This document shows, one piece after another, positions 43,746-51,791 of a stretch of 64,000 nucleotides of DNA. The first letter of the stretch is position 1. Each line of letters opens with the position of its first letter. The position numbers and the translations under genes are program-made. Source of the DNA: Microbispora rosea subsp. aerata (GTDB lineage: Bacteria; Actinomycetota; Actinomycetes; Streptosporangiales; Streptosporangiaceae); NCBI RefSeq assembly GCF_014647835.1, contig NZ_BMPY01000036.1, forward strand, positions 1-64,000. Reading direction: 5' to 3'. The notes under the pieces were generated by a model. It was not told the DNA's origin. It did no database searches and saw only the letters and a list, made by a program, of their open reading frames with translations.

Positions 43746-45023
43746 ATGACCGGCACGAGGCAGCCCGGCCCCGCGGGCGGGCGGCGGATCGAACTGACCG
43801 TCGACGCCGTGGCCAACGGCGGCTGGTGCGTGGCCCGGCACGAGGGCCGGGTGGTGTTCGTCCGGCACACCCTGCCGGGGGAGCGGGTCGTCGCCGAGGT
43901 CACCGAGGAGACCACCCGGTTCCTGCGGGCCGACGCGGTCGAGATCCTGGAGCCGTCGCCCGACCGGGTCACGCCGCCCTGTCCGTTCGCGGGCCCGGGC
44001 CGGTGCGGCGGCTGCGACTGGCAGCACGCGTCGCCGCAGGCGCAGCGCCGGCTCAAGGCCGACGTGGTCGCCGAGCAGTTCCGGCGGCTGGCGGGCCTGG
44101 ACCTCAAGGTGGTGGTCGAGGAGGTGCCGGGCTCGCCGGATGGTCTCGGGTGGCGCACCCGCGTCCGGTTCGCCGTGGACCGGGACGGCACGGCCGGGCT
44201 GCGCAAGCACCGGTCGCACGAGATCGAGCACGTCACCGCGTGCCTCATCGCCCATTCCGCCGTCGAGGAGATCGGGGCGGAGCGCCTCGCCTGGCCGGGG
44301 GCCGCCTCGGTCGAGGTGGTGGCGGCATCCGGCGGCGACCGCGCGGTGATCGTCGAACCCGAGCCGCGCCGCCGGGTGGCCATCCCGGAGGTGGACGCCG
44401 CGGTCCTGCTCGACGAGGGCAGGCGCGGCACCCGCGCGCTGCGCGGCCGGGCCTCGCTGACCGAGCGGGTGGGGCGGCGGGACTTCCGGGTCACCGCGAG
44501 CGGGTTCTGGCAGGTCCACCCGGGCGCGGCGGCCACGCTGCTCGACGCGGTGCTCGACTTCGGCCGGCCCGAGCCGGGGGAGTGGGCCCTCGATCTCTAC
44601 TGCGGCGCCGGCCTGTTCGCCGCCGGGCTCGCCGAGGCCGTCGGCCCCGAGGGCGCCGTGCTCGGCATCGAGTCCGAGCCGCAGGCGGTGCAGGACGCCC
44701 GGTTCAACCTGCGCGACCTGCCGCAGGCGCGGATCGAGCGGGGCAGGGTCGAGGAGGCGCTCGACCGGCTGCGGATCGAACGGGCCGACCTGGTGGTGGC
44801 CGACCCGCCCCGCGCCGGGCTCGGCCGCGCGGTGGTCGAGCGCGTCGCCGGTCTCGAAGCCTCGCGCGTGGTGTACGTCTCGTGCGACCCGGCCACGCTG
44901 GCCAGGGACGTCGCCTGGTTCGCCGAGCACGGCTACCGCCTGGACGACCTGCGGGCCTTCGATCAATATCCCATGACCCACCACGTGGAGTGCGTCGCGC
45001 TCCTGGTCAGGGATGTGATCTAG
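43746..45023 (+). CDS. TrmA/RumA-type 23S rRNA or tRNA (uracil-C5) methyltransferase
   Basis: 425 aa from ATG 43746. TRAM domain at the N-terminus (IELTVDAVANGGWCVARHEG), then an Fe-S type cluster motif CPFAGPGRCGGC with a fourth Cys in VTACLIAH. The SAM domain has LDLYCGAGLFAAGLAEAVG and VVADPPRAGLG. The catalytic Cys is in VYVSCDPATLARD and the general base Glu in THHVECVALL. This matches RumA/RlmD-type enzymes that methylate uridine in rRNA, or TrmA for tRNA; the exact target site is not deducible. Rv2689c occupies the same place in mycobacteria. Confidence 0.93.
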   Translation: MTGTRQPGPAGGRRIELTVDAVANGGWCVARHEGRVVFVRHTLPGERVVAEVTEETTRFLRADAVEILEPSPDRVTPPCPFAGPGRCGGCDWQHASPQAQRRLKADVVAEQFRRLAGLDLKVVVEEVPGSPDGLGWRTRVRFAVDRDGTAGLRKHRSHEIEHVTACLIAHSAVEEIGAERLAWPGAASVEVVAASGGDRAVIVEPEPRRRVAIPEVDAAVLLDEGRRGTRALRGRASLTERVGRRDFRVTASGFWQVHPGAAATLLDAVLDFGRPEPGEWALDLYCGAGLFAAGLAEAVGPEGAVLGIESEPQAVQDARFNLRDLPQARIERGRVEEALDRLRIERADLVVADPPRAGLGRAVVERVAGLEASRVVYVSCDPATLARDVAWFAEHGYRLDDLRAFDQYPMTHHVECVALLVRDVI

Positions 45024-46131
45024 GCTCCGGCGCGCCGGCGCCTGCGTCGGCGTGCGACGGCCGGGCCAGGATCCGTACGATCTCGGCGGGCGGCCTGGCG
45101 CCCCGGACCGACAGCCAGGCCAGGCCGTTGCGGGCCCGGAACGCCGCCAGCCGTCCGGCGTCGCCGGCATCGAGGTCGCGGGCGTCGGCGAGGACCGGCG
45201 CGAGGCCCATCCGCCGCCAGGCCCGGTCGGGCGGCACGTCCAGCGCCGCGGCGATCTGGAGACGGGCCGCCCGGGCGGCGACGGCCAGGTCGTGGAGGCC
45301 GGAGACGCCGGAGGCGACCGGCACGAGCAGGCCGACGGAGTCGATCTCCACACCCTCCGCGCGGGCCGCCCGCAGCGTCTCCTGGCCGGCGGGTTCCAGG
45401 CCGTGCCGGGCGGCGGGAAGCGTGAACGTGACCCGCAGCGGCCGGCCGCTCTCCCGCGCCTCGCGCTGCAGGCGGGCGACGGCGGCCGCGCGGCGGCGGG
45501 CGACGTCGGACCCGGCCGACCCGCCCGCCTCGAAGTCGAGACCGGCCGGGGCGAGCGCGGTCACCACCCGGCGGTAGGCCGCGAGCAGCCGATCCGGGTC
45601 GTCGCACGCGACCGACAGCTCCCGCCCGTACGGCCCGCCGAACGTCGCCCACACCTCGCCGCCGTCGGCCCGCAGCCGGGCGATCCGCGCGGCGACCGAG
45701 CCCCCGCCCCCGGGGCGGGCCCCCGCCCAGTGGGGCGCGCAGCCGCCCGGGCCGGCGACGATGTACCCCATCGTGTACGAGCGCACGCCCGCGGCCGGAA
45801 GTTCGGGGCGAGGCTCTCCGGCGGCGTCGAGGAAACCGCGGAAACGGGCCGCGGGCGGGTCCTCGGCGGGGGAGGCGGCGGCGGACGGGGACGGCGAGGC
45901 GACCGTCTGGCGCGCGGCGACCAGCGTCTCCGGCGTCGCGGAGGCCGGGGCCCGGTCCCCGGCGGGTGTGGCCGAGGCGACGGCCGCGGCGTTCCAGCCG
46001 CCGGGAGGGGCGGCGGGCAGCGCCCACATCGCCGCGCCGGTGCCCGCGGCGAGCGCGGCCGTCGCGAGGAGGATCAGGGAGCGCGAGGGGCGGCCCGCTT
46101 CGCGGGAATGACGTGCCGAGTCCACGCTCAC
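45007..46131 (-). CDS. Secreted/anchored GH18 chitinase-like protein with degenerate active site
   Basis: 374 aa from GTG 46131. A membrane helix (LILLATAALAAGTGAAMWAL, about 17-36) and a Pro/Ala/Ser linker precede a GH18-like barrel. Its strands are GVRSYTMGYIVAGPGGCAPH, RLRADGGEVWATFGGPYGRE and LDFEAGGSAGSD. In chitinases of this type the third motif is LDFDxE with the last Glu as acid/base. Here it is LDFEAGG, so the catalytic Glu position is Gly. It may bind rather than cleave chitin-like glycans. Overlaps the convergent methyltransferase by 17 bases. Confidence 0.7.
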   Translation of the reverse strand: MSVDSARHSREAGRPSRSLILLATAALAAGTGAAMWALPAAPPGGWNAAAVASATPAGDRAPASATPETLVAARQTVASPSPSAAASPAEDPPAARFRGFLDAAGEPRPELPAAGVRSYTMGYIVAGPGGCAPHWAGARPGGGGSVAARIARLRADGGEVWATFGGPYGRELSVACDDPDRLLAAYRRVVTALAPAGLDFEAGGSAGSDVARRRAAAVARLQREARESGRPLRVTFTLPAARHGLEPAGQETLRAARAEGVEIDSVGLLVPVASGVSGLHDLAVAARAARLQIAAALDVPPDRAWRRMGLAPVLADARDLDAGDAGRLAAFRARNGLAWLSVRGARPPAEIVRILARPSHADAGAGAPEPRSHP

Positions 46132-46204
46132 CACCCTGAGTTGCGATGCGACCACGTTACGCACAGGCCGCTCGCACTCTAGCAAGCCGCGCACATGGAG
46201 GCTG

Positions 46205-46217
46205 GGATAATGGGTGG
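46205..46217 (+). promoter_or_regulatory. Leaderless promoter of the LLM gene
   Basis: GATAAT (46205-46210) ends 7 bases before the ATG at 46218, so the transcript probably begins at the start codon. No ribosome-binding site is present. An obvious -35 box is not seen. Confidence 0.5.
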
Positions 46218-47135
46218 ATGAAATTGAGGATCTTCACCGAACCCCAGCAGGGGGCGAGCTACGACGACCTGCTCCGGGTGGCGCAGACGGCCGAGCGGCT
46301 GGGGTTCGACGGGTTTTTCCGGTCCGACCACTACCTGCGGATGGGCGAAGGCGATCCCCTGCCGGGCCCGACCGACGCGTGGATCACCCTGGCCGGTCTC
46401 GCCCGGGAAACCTCGCGCATCCGGCTGGGCACGCTGGTCAGCGCCGCGACGTTCCGGCTGCCCGGGCCGCTGGCGATCAGCGTCGCCCAGGTCGACCAGA
46501 TGAGCGGCGGCCGTGTGGAGCTGGGCCTCGGCACCGGCTGGTTCGAGGCGGAGCACACGGCGTACGGGATCCCGTTCCCCGCGCTGGGCGAGCGGTTCGA
46601 GCGCCTTGAGGAGCAGCTCGAGATCGTGACCGGGCTGTGGGAGGCGACCGAGCCGTTCTCCTTCGAGGGCAGGCACTACCGCCTGGCCGACTCCCCGGCG
46701 CTGCCCAAGCCGGCGCAGCGGCCCCGGGTGCCCGTCATCATCGGCGGCGGGGGCGCCAAGCGGACGCCGCGGCTGGCCGCGCGGTTCGCCGACGAGTACA
46801 ACGTGCCGTTCCACCGCCCCGAGGACACCGCCGCGGCCTTCGACCGGGTCAGGCAGGCGTGCGAGGCGGCGGGCCGGGAGAGCATCCTGCTGTCGGCGGC
46901 GCAGGTCGTCTGCGCCGGCCGGGACGAGGCGGAGATCGCGCGGCGGGCCGCCAACATCGGCCGCGAGGTCGACGAGCTGCGCGTCAACGGGCTGGCGGGC
47001 ACGCCCCAGGAGATCGTGGACAAGATCGGCCGGTTCGCCAAGATGGGGGCCGAGCGCCTCTACCTGCAGGTTCTCGACCTGAGCGACCTGGAGCACCTGG
47101 AGCTGATCGCGGCCGAGGTCCTTCCGTACGTGTGA
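46218..47135 (+). CDS. LLM class (F420-dependent type) oxidoreductase
   Basis: 305 aa from ATG 46218 (MKLRIFTEPQQGASYDDLLR). Luciferase-like TIM barrel: RLGFDGFFRSDHYLRMGEGD, WITLAGLARETSRIRLGTLV, GRVELGLGTGWFEAEHTAYG and a C-terminal ERLYLQVLDLSDLEHLELIA. The length and GxGTGWFxxEHxAYG motif are those of F420-dependent oxidoreductases (TIGR03560-like). Substrate unknown. Monocistronic. Confidence 0.9.
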   Translation: MKLRIFTEPQQGASYDDLLRVAQTAERLGFDGFFRSDHYLRMGEGDPLPGPTDAWITLAGLARETSRIRLGTLVSAATFRLPGPLAISVAQVDQMSGGRVELGLGTGWFEAEHTAYGIPFPALGERFERLEEQLEIVTGLWEATEPFSFEGRHYRLADSPALPKPAQRPRVPVIIGGGGAKRTPRLAARFADEYNVPFHRPEDTAAAFDRVRQACEAAGRESILLSAAQVVCAGRDEAEIARRAANIGREVDELRVNGLAGTPQEIVDKIGRFAKMGAERLYLQVLDLSDLEHLELIAAEVLPYV

Positions 47136-47179
47136 GAAGCCGTAGCCGCTCATAAGGGGCATCCGGCGCACTCTGCCGG

Positions 47180-47233
47180 GTGCTCCTCACGATCACGACG
47201 ACGCCGCGGCCCGCCACGGGCCCCGGCTTTCCC
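47180..47233 (+). pseudogene. N-terminal remnant of a Hen1-type 3'-terminal RNA methyltransferase
   Basis: GTG 47180 encodes MLLTITTTPRPATGPGF, which matches the strongly conserved first residues of bacterial Hen1 (MLLTITTT..PATDLG). After about 17 codons the match stops and the sequence becomes IS200-type DNA in the opposite strand. The frame remains open to 47515, but the rest of that 111-residue translation does not look like Hen1. No Pnkp partner gene is present. Confidence rests on a short but distinctive motif. Confidence 0.45.
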
Positions 47234-47390
47234 GACCTTCGGCGGGAAGTTCACCGGCAGGTGTACGTGGTAGCTCTCGCCGTTGAACTCGGCTGGCTCG
47301 CACTCGAAGTCCGCGCACACCTCCGCTACGGCCCCGACTACACCGAGTCGCTCGACGTGCTTCGGCGCAGGTTCACCGGCAGGAAGCGCT
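47225..47390 (-). pseudogene. IS200/IS605 TnpA-like transposase fragment
   Basis: The minus strand reads KHVERLGVVGAVAEVCADFE then CEPAEFNGESYHVHLPVNFP, i.e. the core of Y1-type transposases, including the HUH histidines (HVHL at 47258-47269). Both the N-terminus and the tyrosine-bearing C-terminal part are missing. It abuts the hen1 remnant, so the hen1 copy was probably disrupted by this element or by later deletion. Confidence 0.6.
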
Positions 47391-47595
47391 CGCTCGCGCT
47401 GCGGGAGCACGCGCTCGGGCTCGAGGCGCCGCGCGTGGAGGGCGAGCCGCTCTGGCGGGTCCACGAGGCGGTCTTCGCCGCGCTGGAGTCCGAGCCGGTC
47501 GACCCGAGTCTGTGAGCGGAACGCCCCGGCGTACGGCCGTCCGCCGGTGCGGCGGGGCCGTACGCGGGAGGGGTCGTCACCGGGGCGGACGGGGC
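47391..47595. other. Short region with no assignable gene
   Basis: The plus frame here ends ...ALREHALGLEAPRVEGEPLW...ESEPVDPSL at 47515 and has good codon use, but I do not recognise it. It might be the end of a decayed gene fused to the debris upstream. The last 80 bases precede the DHA2 transporter stop. Confidence 0.3.
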
Positions 47596-49179
47596 TCAGC
47601 GGGGTTCGGCCGCCGTGGGGGCCTGCGTCTGCGCGGCGGGCTCGGGCAGGTCCAGGCTGTCGCGCAGCCGCACCTGCGGGAGGAGCAGCACGGCGAGGAC
47701 GCCGACGACGGCGATGCCGGCCGAGATCAGGAAGATGTGGCCGGTGGCGTCGCCGTAGGCGGTGCGCACGACGGTGCGGATCGGCTCGGGCAGCGCGTTC
47801 ATGTTGAGGCTGCCGGTGCCGCCGCTCTGGGAGGCGGGCACCCGGATGCCGGCCTTGGCCAGGCCGGTGGCGATGTTCGTGGTGACCTGGTTGGCCAGCA
47901 CCGCGCCCAGCACCGAGACGCCGATCGTGCCGCCCAGCGAACGGAAGAACGTGACGGCGCCGCTGGCGGCGCCCAGCTCGCGCAGCGGGACGGTGTTCTG
48001 CACGGCCAGCACGAGGTTCTGCATGGACATGCCGACACCGGCGCCGACCACCAGCATCCCGGCGCCGACGTAGACCAGCGACGTCTCGTGGTCCACGGCG
48101 GACAAAGCCAGGAACCCGAGCGTGAGCACGATCGAACCGACGATGATGTACGGCTTGACCCGCCCGCTGCGGGACACCATCCGCCCGGAGATCGTGGACG
48201 ACACCAGGACGCCGAGCATCATCGGGATCGTGAGCAGGCCCGCCTCGGTGGGCGAGTAGCCGCGGCCGATCTGGAAGTACTGGCCGAGGAAGACCGCGCC
48301 GCCGAACATGGCCATGCCCACGGCCAGGCTGGCCAGGATGGCGAGGGCGGGCACGCGCCGCCGTACGACGTGCAGCGGGACGACCGGTTCGCGGACCACG
48401 GACTCCACCCAGACGGCGATGCCCAGCAGCACGACCGAGGCGCCGACCATGGCGAAGGTCTGCCAGGAGATCCAGTCGAAGGAGTTGCCGACGAAGGTGA
48501 CCCAGATGAGCAGGATGCTCACGCCGGCGGCGATGAGGATCGCGCCGGGGTAGTCCACCGAGGTGCCCGGACGGCGGACCGAGGCGATGTCGAGCGTGCG
48601 GTGCAGGATGATCAGGGCGATCGCGGTGAACGGGATCGGCAGGAAGAAGCACCACCGCCAGCCCAGCCAGGACGTGTCGGTGATCAGGCCGCCCAGCAGC
48701 GGCCCGCCGACCGTGGCGACGGCCATGACCGCGCCGAGGTAGCCGTTGTACTTGCCGCGCTCCTTCGGGCTGATCATGGCGGCGATGATCACCTGCACCA
48801 GGATCTGCAGCGCGCCCATGCCCAGGCCCTGGACCGCGCGAAAGCCGATCAGCATCGGGGTGTTCTGGGCGAAGCCGCAGGCCAGCGAGGCGACCAGGAA
48901 GATGCCGATGGCGATCTCGAGGAGCAGCTTCTTGCTGAACAGGTCGGCCAGCTTGCCCCAGATGGGGGTCGAGGCGGTCGTGGTGAGCAGGGCCGCGGTG
49001 ACCACCCAGGTGTACTGCGACTGGGTGCCGTTCAGCGCGCCGATGATCTGCGGCAGCGCCACCGACACGATCGTGCTGCTGATCATCGCGAGGAAGAGGA
49101 CGAGGAGCAGGCCGCTCAGCGCTTCGAGTACCTGCCGGTGGCTCTTGGCCCCCGTCTCCGGCAGCGTGGGTGCGCTCAC
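47596..49179 (-). CDS. DHA2-family (EmrB/QacA-type) MFS efflux transporter
   Basis: 527 aa from GTG 49179 (reads VSAPTLPETGAKSHRQVLEA), preceded by GGAGGCTGCGC. Fourteen membrane helices. Motif A is KLADLFSKKLLLEIAIGIFL and motif C-type sequence is YLGAVMAVATVGGPLLGGLI, followed by SWLGWRWCFFLPIPFTAIAL, typical of 14-TMS drug exporters. Divergent from a TetR gene, with two operator-like dyads in between, so the transporter is probably de-repressed by its substrate. Confidence 0.94.
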   Translation of the reverse strand: MSAPTLPETGAKSHRQVLEALSGLLLVLFLAMISSTIVSVALPQIIGALNGTQSQYTWVVTAALLTTTASTPIWGKLADLFSKKLLLEIAIGIFLVASLACGFAQNTPMLIGFRAVQGLGMGALQILVQVIIAAMISPKERGKYNGYLGAVMAVATVGGPLLGGLITDTSWLGWRWCFFLPIPFTAIALIILHRTLDIASVRRPGTSVDYPGAILIAAGVSILLIWVTFVGNSFDWISWQTFAMVGASVVLLGIAVWVESVVREPVVPLHVVRRRVPALAILASLAVGMAMFGGAVFLGQYFQIGRGYSPTEAGLLTIPMMLGVLVSSTISGRMVSRSGRVKPYIIVGSIVLTLGFLALSAVDHETSLVYVGAGMLVVGAGVGMSMQNLVLAVQNTVPLRELGAASGAVTFFRSLGGTIGVSVLGAVLANQVTTNIATGLAKAGIRVPASQSGGTGSLNMNALPEPIRTVVRTAYGDATGHIFLISAGIAVVGVLAVLLLPQVRLRDSLDLPEPAAQTQAPTAAEPR

Positions 49180-49227
49180 GCGCAGCCTCCAATGCGAGGT
49201 CGAAGGGGATTGCCACTCAACGATACA

Positions 49228-49258
49228 TGCCCACTGGGCAACTTTGCCCAATGGGCAA
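49228..49258. promoter_or_regulatory. Twin operator between the DHA2 pump and TetR genes
   Basis: TGCCCA-C-TGGGCA (49228-49240) and TTGCCCA-A-TGGGCAA (49244-49258) are two perfect dyads of the same core, spaced 16 bases centre to centre. They lie between both start codons (49179 and 49286) and are ideally placed for one TetR dimer pair to shut off both genes. Confidence 0.8.
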
Positions 49259-49285
49259 TGTTTAAGCGGCTAAGCTGAACCTGCC

Positions 49286-49894
49286 ATGGAGACGACGACG
49301 GGGCTGCGCGAGCGCAAGAAGGCCGAGACGCGGCAGGCCATCCACAAGGCCACGATGCGGCTCGCCGTGGAGCGCGGGCTGGACCACGTCACCGTGGACG
49401 ACATCGTGGCCGCCGCCGACATCTCGCGGCGTACCTTCTCCAACTACTTCGCCAGCAAGGAGGACGCCCTCCTGTACGGCGAGGAGGAACGCATCCGGTC
49501 CCTGGTCCGTGCGGTCCGCGAACGGCCGCCGGGGGAGCCGGGCTGGCAGGCGCTGCGCGGAGCCGTACGCGAGATGCTGGCGCGGATGGGCGAGCCCGAC
49601 CGGGAGTGGGCGGTGCGCACCTCGCTCACCAAACGCCACCCGTCCCTGCTCGCCCGGCAGCTCGCCAACCACGCCGCGCTGGAACGGGAACTGGTCCAGG
49701 CGATCTCCGAACGCGACTCCGGGCGCGCCGGGACGGACGACCCCGCCGCCGACCTGAAAGCCCGGATCATGGCCGCCGCCTTCCTGGCCGCGCTGCGCAT
49801 CGCCACCCACGTCTGGATCGAGGAGCAGGAGGCCCGGCCGCTCTCCGAGATCATGGATCAGGCCCTCGACGAGATGGCCCGGCCGTTCCGCTGA
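49286..49894 (+). CDS. TetR family repressor
   Basis: 202 aa. The N-terminal HTH (about 8-60) has ETRQAIHKATMRLAVERGLD, HVTVDDIVAAADISRRTFSN, YFASKEDALLYGEEERIRSL. The C-terminal ligand domain is helical with no recognised effector signature. Divergent from the DHA2 pump; likely its repressor. Confidence 0.93.
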   Translation: METTTGLRERKKAETRQAIHKATMRLAVERGLDHVTVDDIVAAADISRRTFSNYFASKEDALLYGEEERIRSLVRAVRERPPGEPGWQALRGAVREMLARMGEPDREWAVRTSLTKRHPSLLARQLANHAALERELVQAISERDSGRAGTDDPAADLKARIMAAAFLAALRIATHVWIEEQEARPLSEIMDQALDEMARPFR

Positions 49895-49900
49895 GCCTCC

Positions 49901-50028
49901 GGCCCGCTCACCGCGCCTCCCGTCCAAGCCGTCGAGCCGCCCCTGGCCCGCTCACCGGGCATTCCACCCGAGCCGTCGAGCCGCCCCTGGCCCGCTCACC
50001 GCGCCCCAACCCGAGCCGCCGGTCCGCC
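49901..50028. repeat. Three 44-bp tandem repeats
   Basis: Units begin GGCCCGCTCACCG at 49901, 49945 and 49989. The first two are near-identical over most of their length; the third is shorter and more diverged. The gap is non-coding between tetR and the mug gene. Confidence 0.75.
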
Positions 50029-50104
50029 ATGCCTCCGGCACGCGAACGCCGGAGTGGCGAGCGGCCGTACTCCCGAGGCGAGAAGGGGGCACTAGCATCG
50101 CGCC

Positions 50105-50701
50105 ATGACCCCCACCAAGGCCGACCTGGAGGCGGCGCGGAACGCGACGATCGACGACGTGCTCGGCCCCGGCCTCGACGTGCTGTTCTGCGGGATCAAC
50201 CCCAGCCTCTACTCGGCGGCGACCGGTCACCACTTCGCGCGGCCGGGCAACCGGTTCTGGCCCGCGCTGCACCTGTCCGGTCTCGTGCCGCGCAGGCTCA
50301 CGCCGTCCGAGCAGCACCTGCTCCCGTCGTACGGGCTCGGCATCACCAACATCGTGGCCCGGGCGACCGCGCGGGCCGACGAGCTGACCCCGCAGGAGCT
50401 TCGCGAGGGCGGTGTCCGGCTCGCGCGGCTGGTCGCGCGGGTCCGCCCCCGCGTCCTGGCGATCGCGGGGGTGTCGGCCTACCGGGTCGCCTTCGCGCGC
50501 CCGGACGCCCGGATCGGCCCGCAGGAGGAGACGGTCGGAGGGGCGGCGCTGTGGGTGCTGCCCAACCCCAGCGGGCTGAACGCCCACTGGAGGCTTGAGG
50601 CCATCGCGGCCGAGATGGCCCGGCTGCGCCCGGCCGCGGCGTCCCGGGGCGCGGCGTTCCGGGACGCGGCGCTGGAGGAGCATCGGCGGCACGGGTCCTG
50701 A
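50105..50701 (+). CDS. mug: G/U mismatch-specific DNA glycosylase
   Basis: 198 aa from ATG 50105. The active-site motif VLFCGINPSLYSAATGHHFA (GINPS, with the general-base Asn) and the substrate-recognition motif VLPNPSGLNAHW define the MUG/TDG family of uracil-DNA glycosylases. It removes uracil or thymine from G mispairs. The last 11 codons and stop are part of a 50-bp sequence repeated at the end of the marR gene. Confidence 0.9.
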   Translation: MTPTKADLEAARNATIDDVLGPGLDVLFCGINPSLYSAATGHHFARPGNRFWPALHLSGLVPRRLTPSEQHLLPSYGLGITNIVARATARADELTPQELREGGVRLARLVARVRPRVLAIAGVSAYRVAFARPDARIGPQEETVGGAALWVLPNPSGLNAHWRLEAIAAEMARLRPAAASRGAAFRDAALEEHRRHGS

Positions 50702-50715
50702 GCCCCGCACCGCCG
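50666..50715. repeat. 50-bp duplicated gene end, copy 1 (mug 3' end)
   Basis: This 50-base stretch, including the stop codon, matches 52200-52249 at 47 of 50 positions. It contains a hairpin-forming sequence after the stop. Confidence 0.85.
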
Positions 50716-50735
50716 CCGGCTCGGGCGGGCGTGTC

Positions 50736-51680
50736 TCAGGGGCGGCCCGCGCCCGGGTTCTCGCCGCCCGGAGACCGGTCCGCCTCCCGCCCGGCCTGCA
50801 CCCTGGCGGACAGGAAGAGGGCGGCCTCGTCGAGCGCCTCGTCGGCCTCGTCCAGGCTGCCGAAGTGGACCTGGAAGACGTGCGGCACCCGCGGCCAGAC
50901 CCGCAGCGTGACGTCCACCTCGTCGGCGGCCGCGCGCCCGGCGAGCCGGACGGCGTCGTCCAGCAGGAGCTCGTTCGAGCCGGCCTGCACCAGCAGCGGG
51001 GGCAGGCCCCGGAGGTCGGCGAACACGGGGCTCGCCAGCGGGTGGGCGGGGTCCTGGCCGCCCAGGTAGGGGGCGACGTACGCCCGGATCGCCTCCGGGG
51101 TGAAGATCGGGTCGGCGTCCTTCTTCGTGCGCATGCTCTCCCCGCCGAGCGTCAGATCGACCCAGGGGGAGAAGACGACGGCGCCCGCCGGCTGCGGCAG
51201 GCCGGCGTCGCGGGCCGCGACCAGGGTGGCGACGACCAGCCCGCCGCCCGCGGAGTCTCCGGCGAGCACCAGTTCCTCCGGCCGCACACCCGCGTCGAGC
51301 AGCGCCCGGTAGGCGGCCAGGCCGTCGTCCACCGCGGCGGGGAAGGGATGCTCGGGGGCCAGCCGGTAGTCGAGGGACGTCGCCCGCAGCCCGGCACGGC
51401 GCGCGAGCTGGGCGGTGAACCCCGCGTGCGTGCCGGGCGACCCCAGGATGTAGCCGCCGCCGTGGAAGTGGAGCAGCCGCCCGCGGCCGGCGGCGGTGGC
51501 CGGGGTCAGGTCCAGCGCGGGACGGCCGGCGAGCACCGTCTCGCGGACGGTGACGTCGTCGGGCAGGGGGCGGGAGAGGGCGAGGGCGAATCCGGCGCGC
51601 TGCTCGGCCAGGGTCGGGTTCGGGTGGACGGGGGCGTCGCGGAGCAGGGCGTCGACAGCCTCACGCTGCTGACGGGTCAT
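50736..51680 (-). CDS. Alpha/beta-hydrolase fold esterase (hormone-sensitive lipase group)
   Basis: 314 aa from ATG 51680, which follows GGAGGTCCGG; an ATG at 51716 is in frame but lies in the operator. The HSL motif is GRLLHFHGGGYILGSPGTHA (oxyanion HGGG), the nucleophile elbow is LVLAGDSAGGGLVVATLVAA, and the acid and His are in the last third (PLLVQAGSNELLLDDA; PRVPHVFQVHFG). The group hydrolyses short acyl esters or xenobiotics. Divergent from the marR gene, which probably controls it. Confidence 0.92.
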   Translation of the reverse strand: MTRQQREAVDALLRDAPVHPNPTLAEQRAGFALALSRPLPDDVTVRETVLAGRPALDLTPATAAGRGRLLHFHGGGYILGSPGTHAGFTAQLARRAGLRATSLDYRLAPEHPFPAAVDDGLAAYRALLDAGVRPEELVLAGDSAGGGLVVATLVAARDAGLPQPAGAVVFSPWVDLTLGGESMRTKKDADPIFTPEAIRAYVAPYLGGQDPAHPLASPVFADLRGLPPLLVQAGSNELLLDDAVRLAGRAAADEVDVTLRVWPRVPHVFQVHFGSLDEADEALDEAALFLSARVQAGREADRSPGGENPGAGRP

Positions 51681-51712
51681 CCGGACCTCCGGGACATCGG
51701 GGATGAAAGGAT

Positions 51713-51775
51713 GCATTCCGTGGAATGCACATGTGGTCGTCAACCCGATTCCCGGGAAGATGATTCCTCGGAATC
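51713..51775. promoter_or_regulatory. MarR-type operators between the esterase and marR genes
   Basis: GCATTCC-GT-GGAATGC (51713-51728) and GATTCC-TC-GGAATC (51762-51775) are perfect dyads sharing the core ATTCC-NN-GGAAT. A weaker copy (ATTCCCGGGAA) lies between them at about 51748-51758. One overlaps the esterase start region and the other the marR start region, as expected for co-repression. Confidence 0.75.
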
Positions 51776-51791
51776 TAATTCCCCGGCGAAT

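Noticed and set aside
47180-47515. A single 111-aa protein
   Set aside because: Only its first 17 residues look like Hen1 and the middle is the reverse complement of a transposase; better read as debris.
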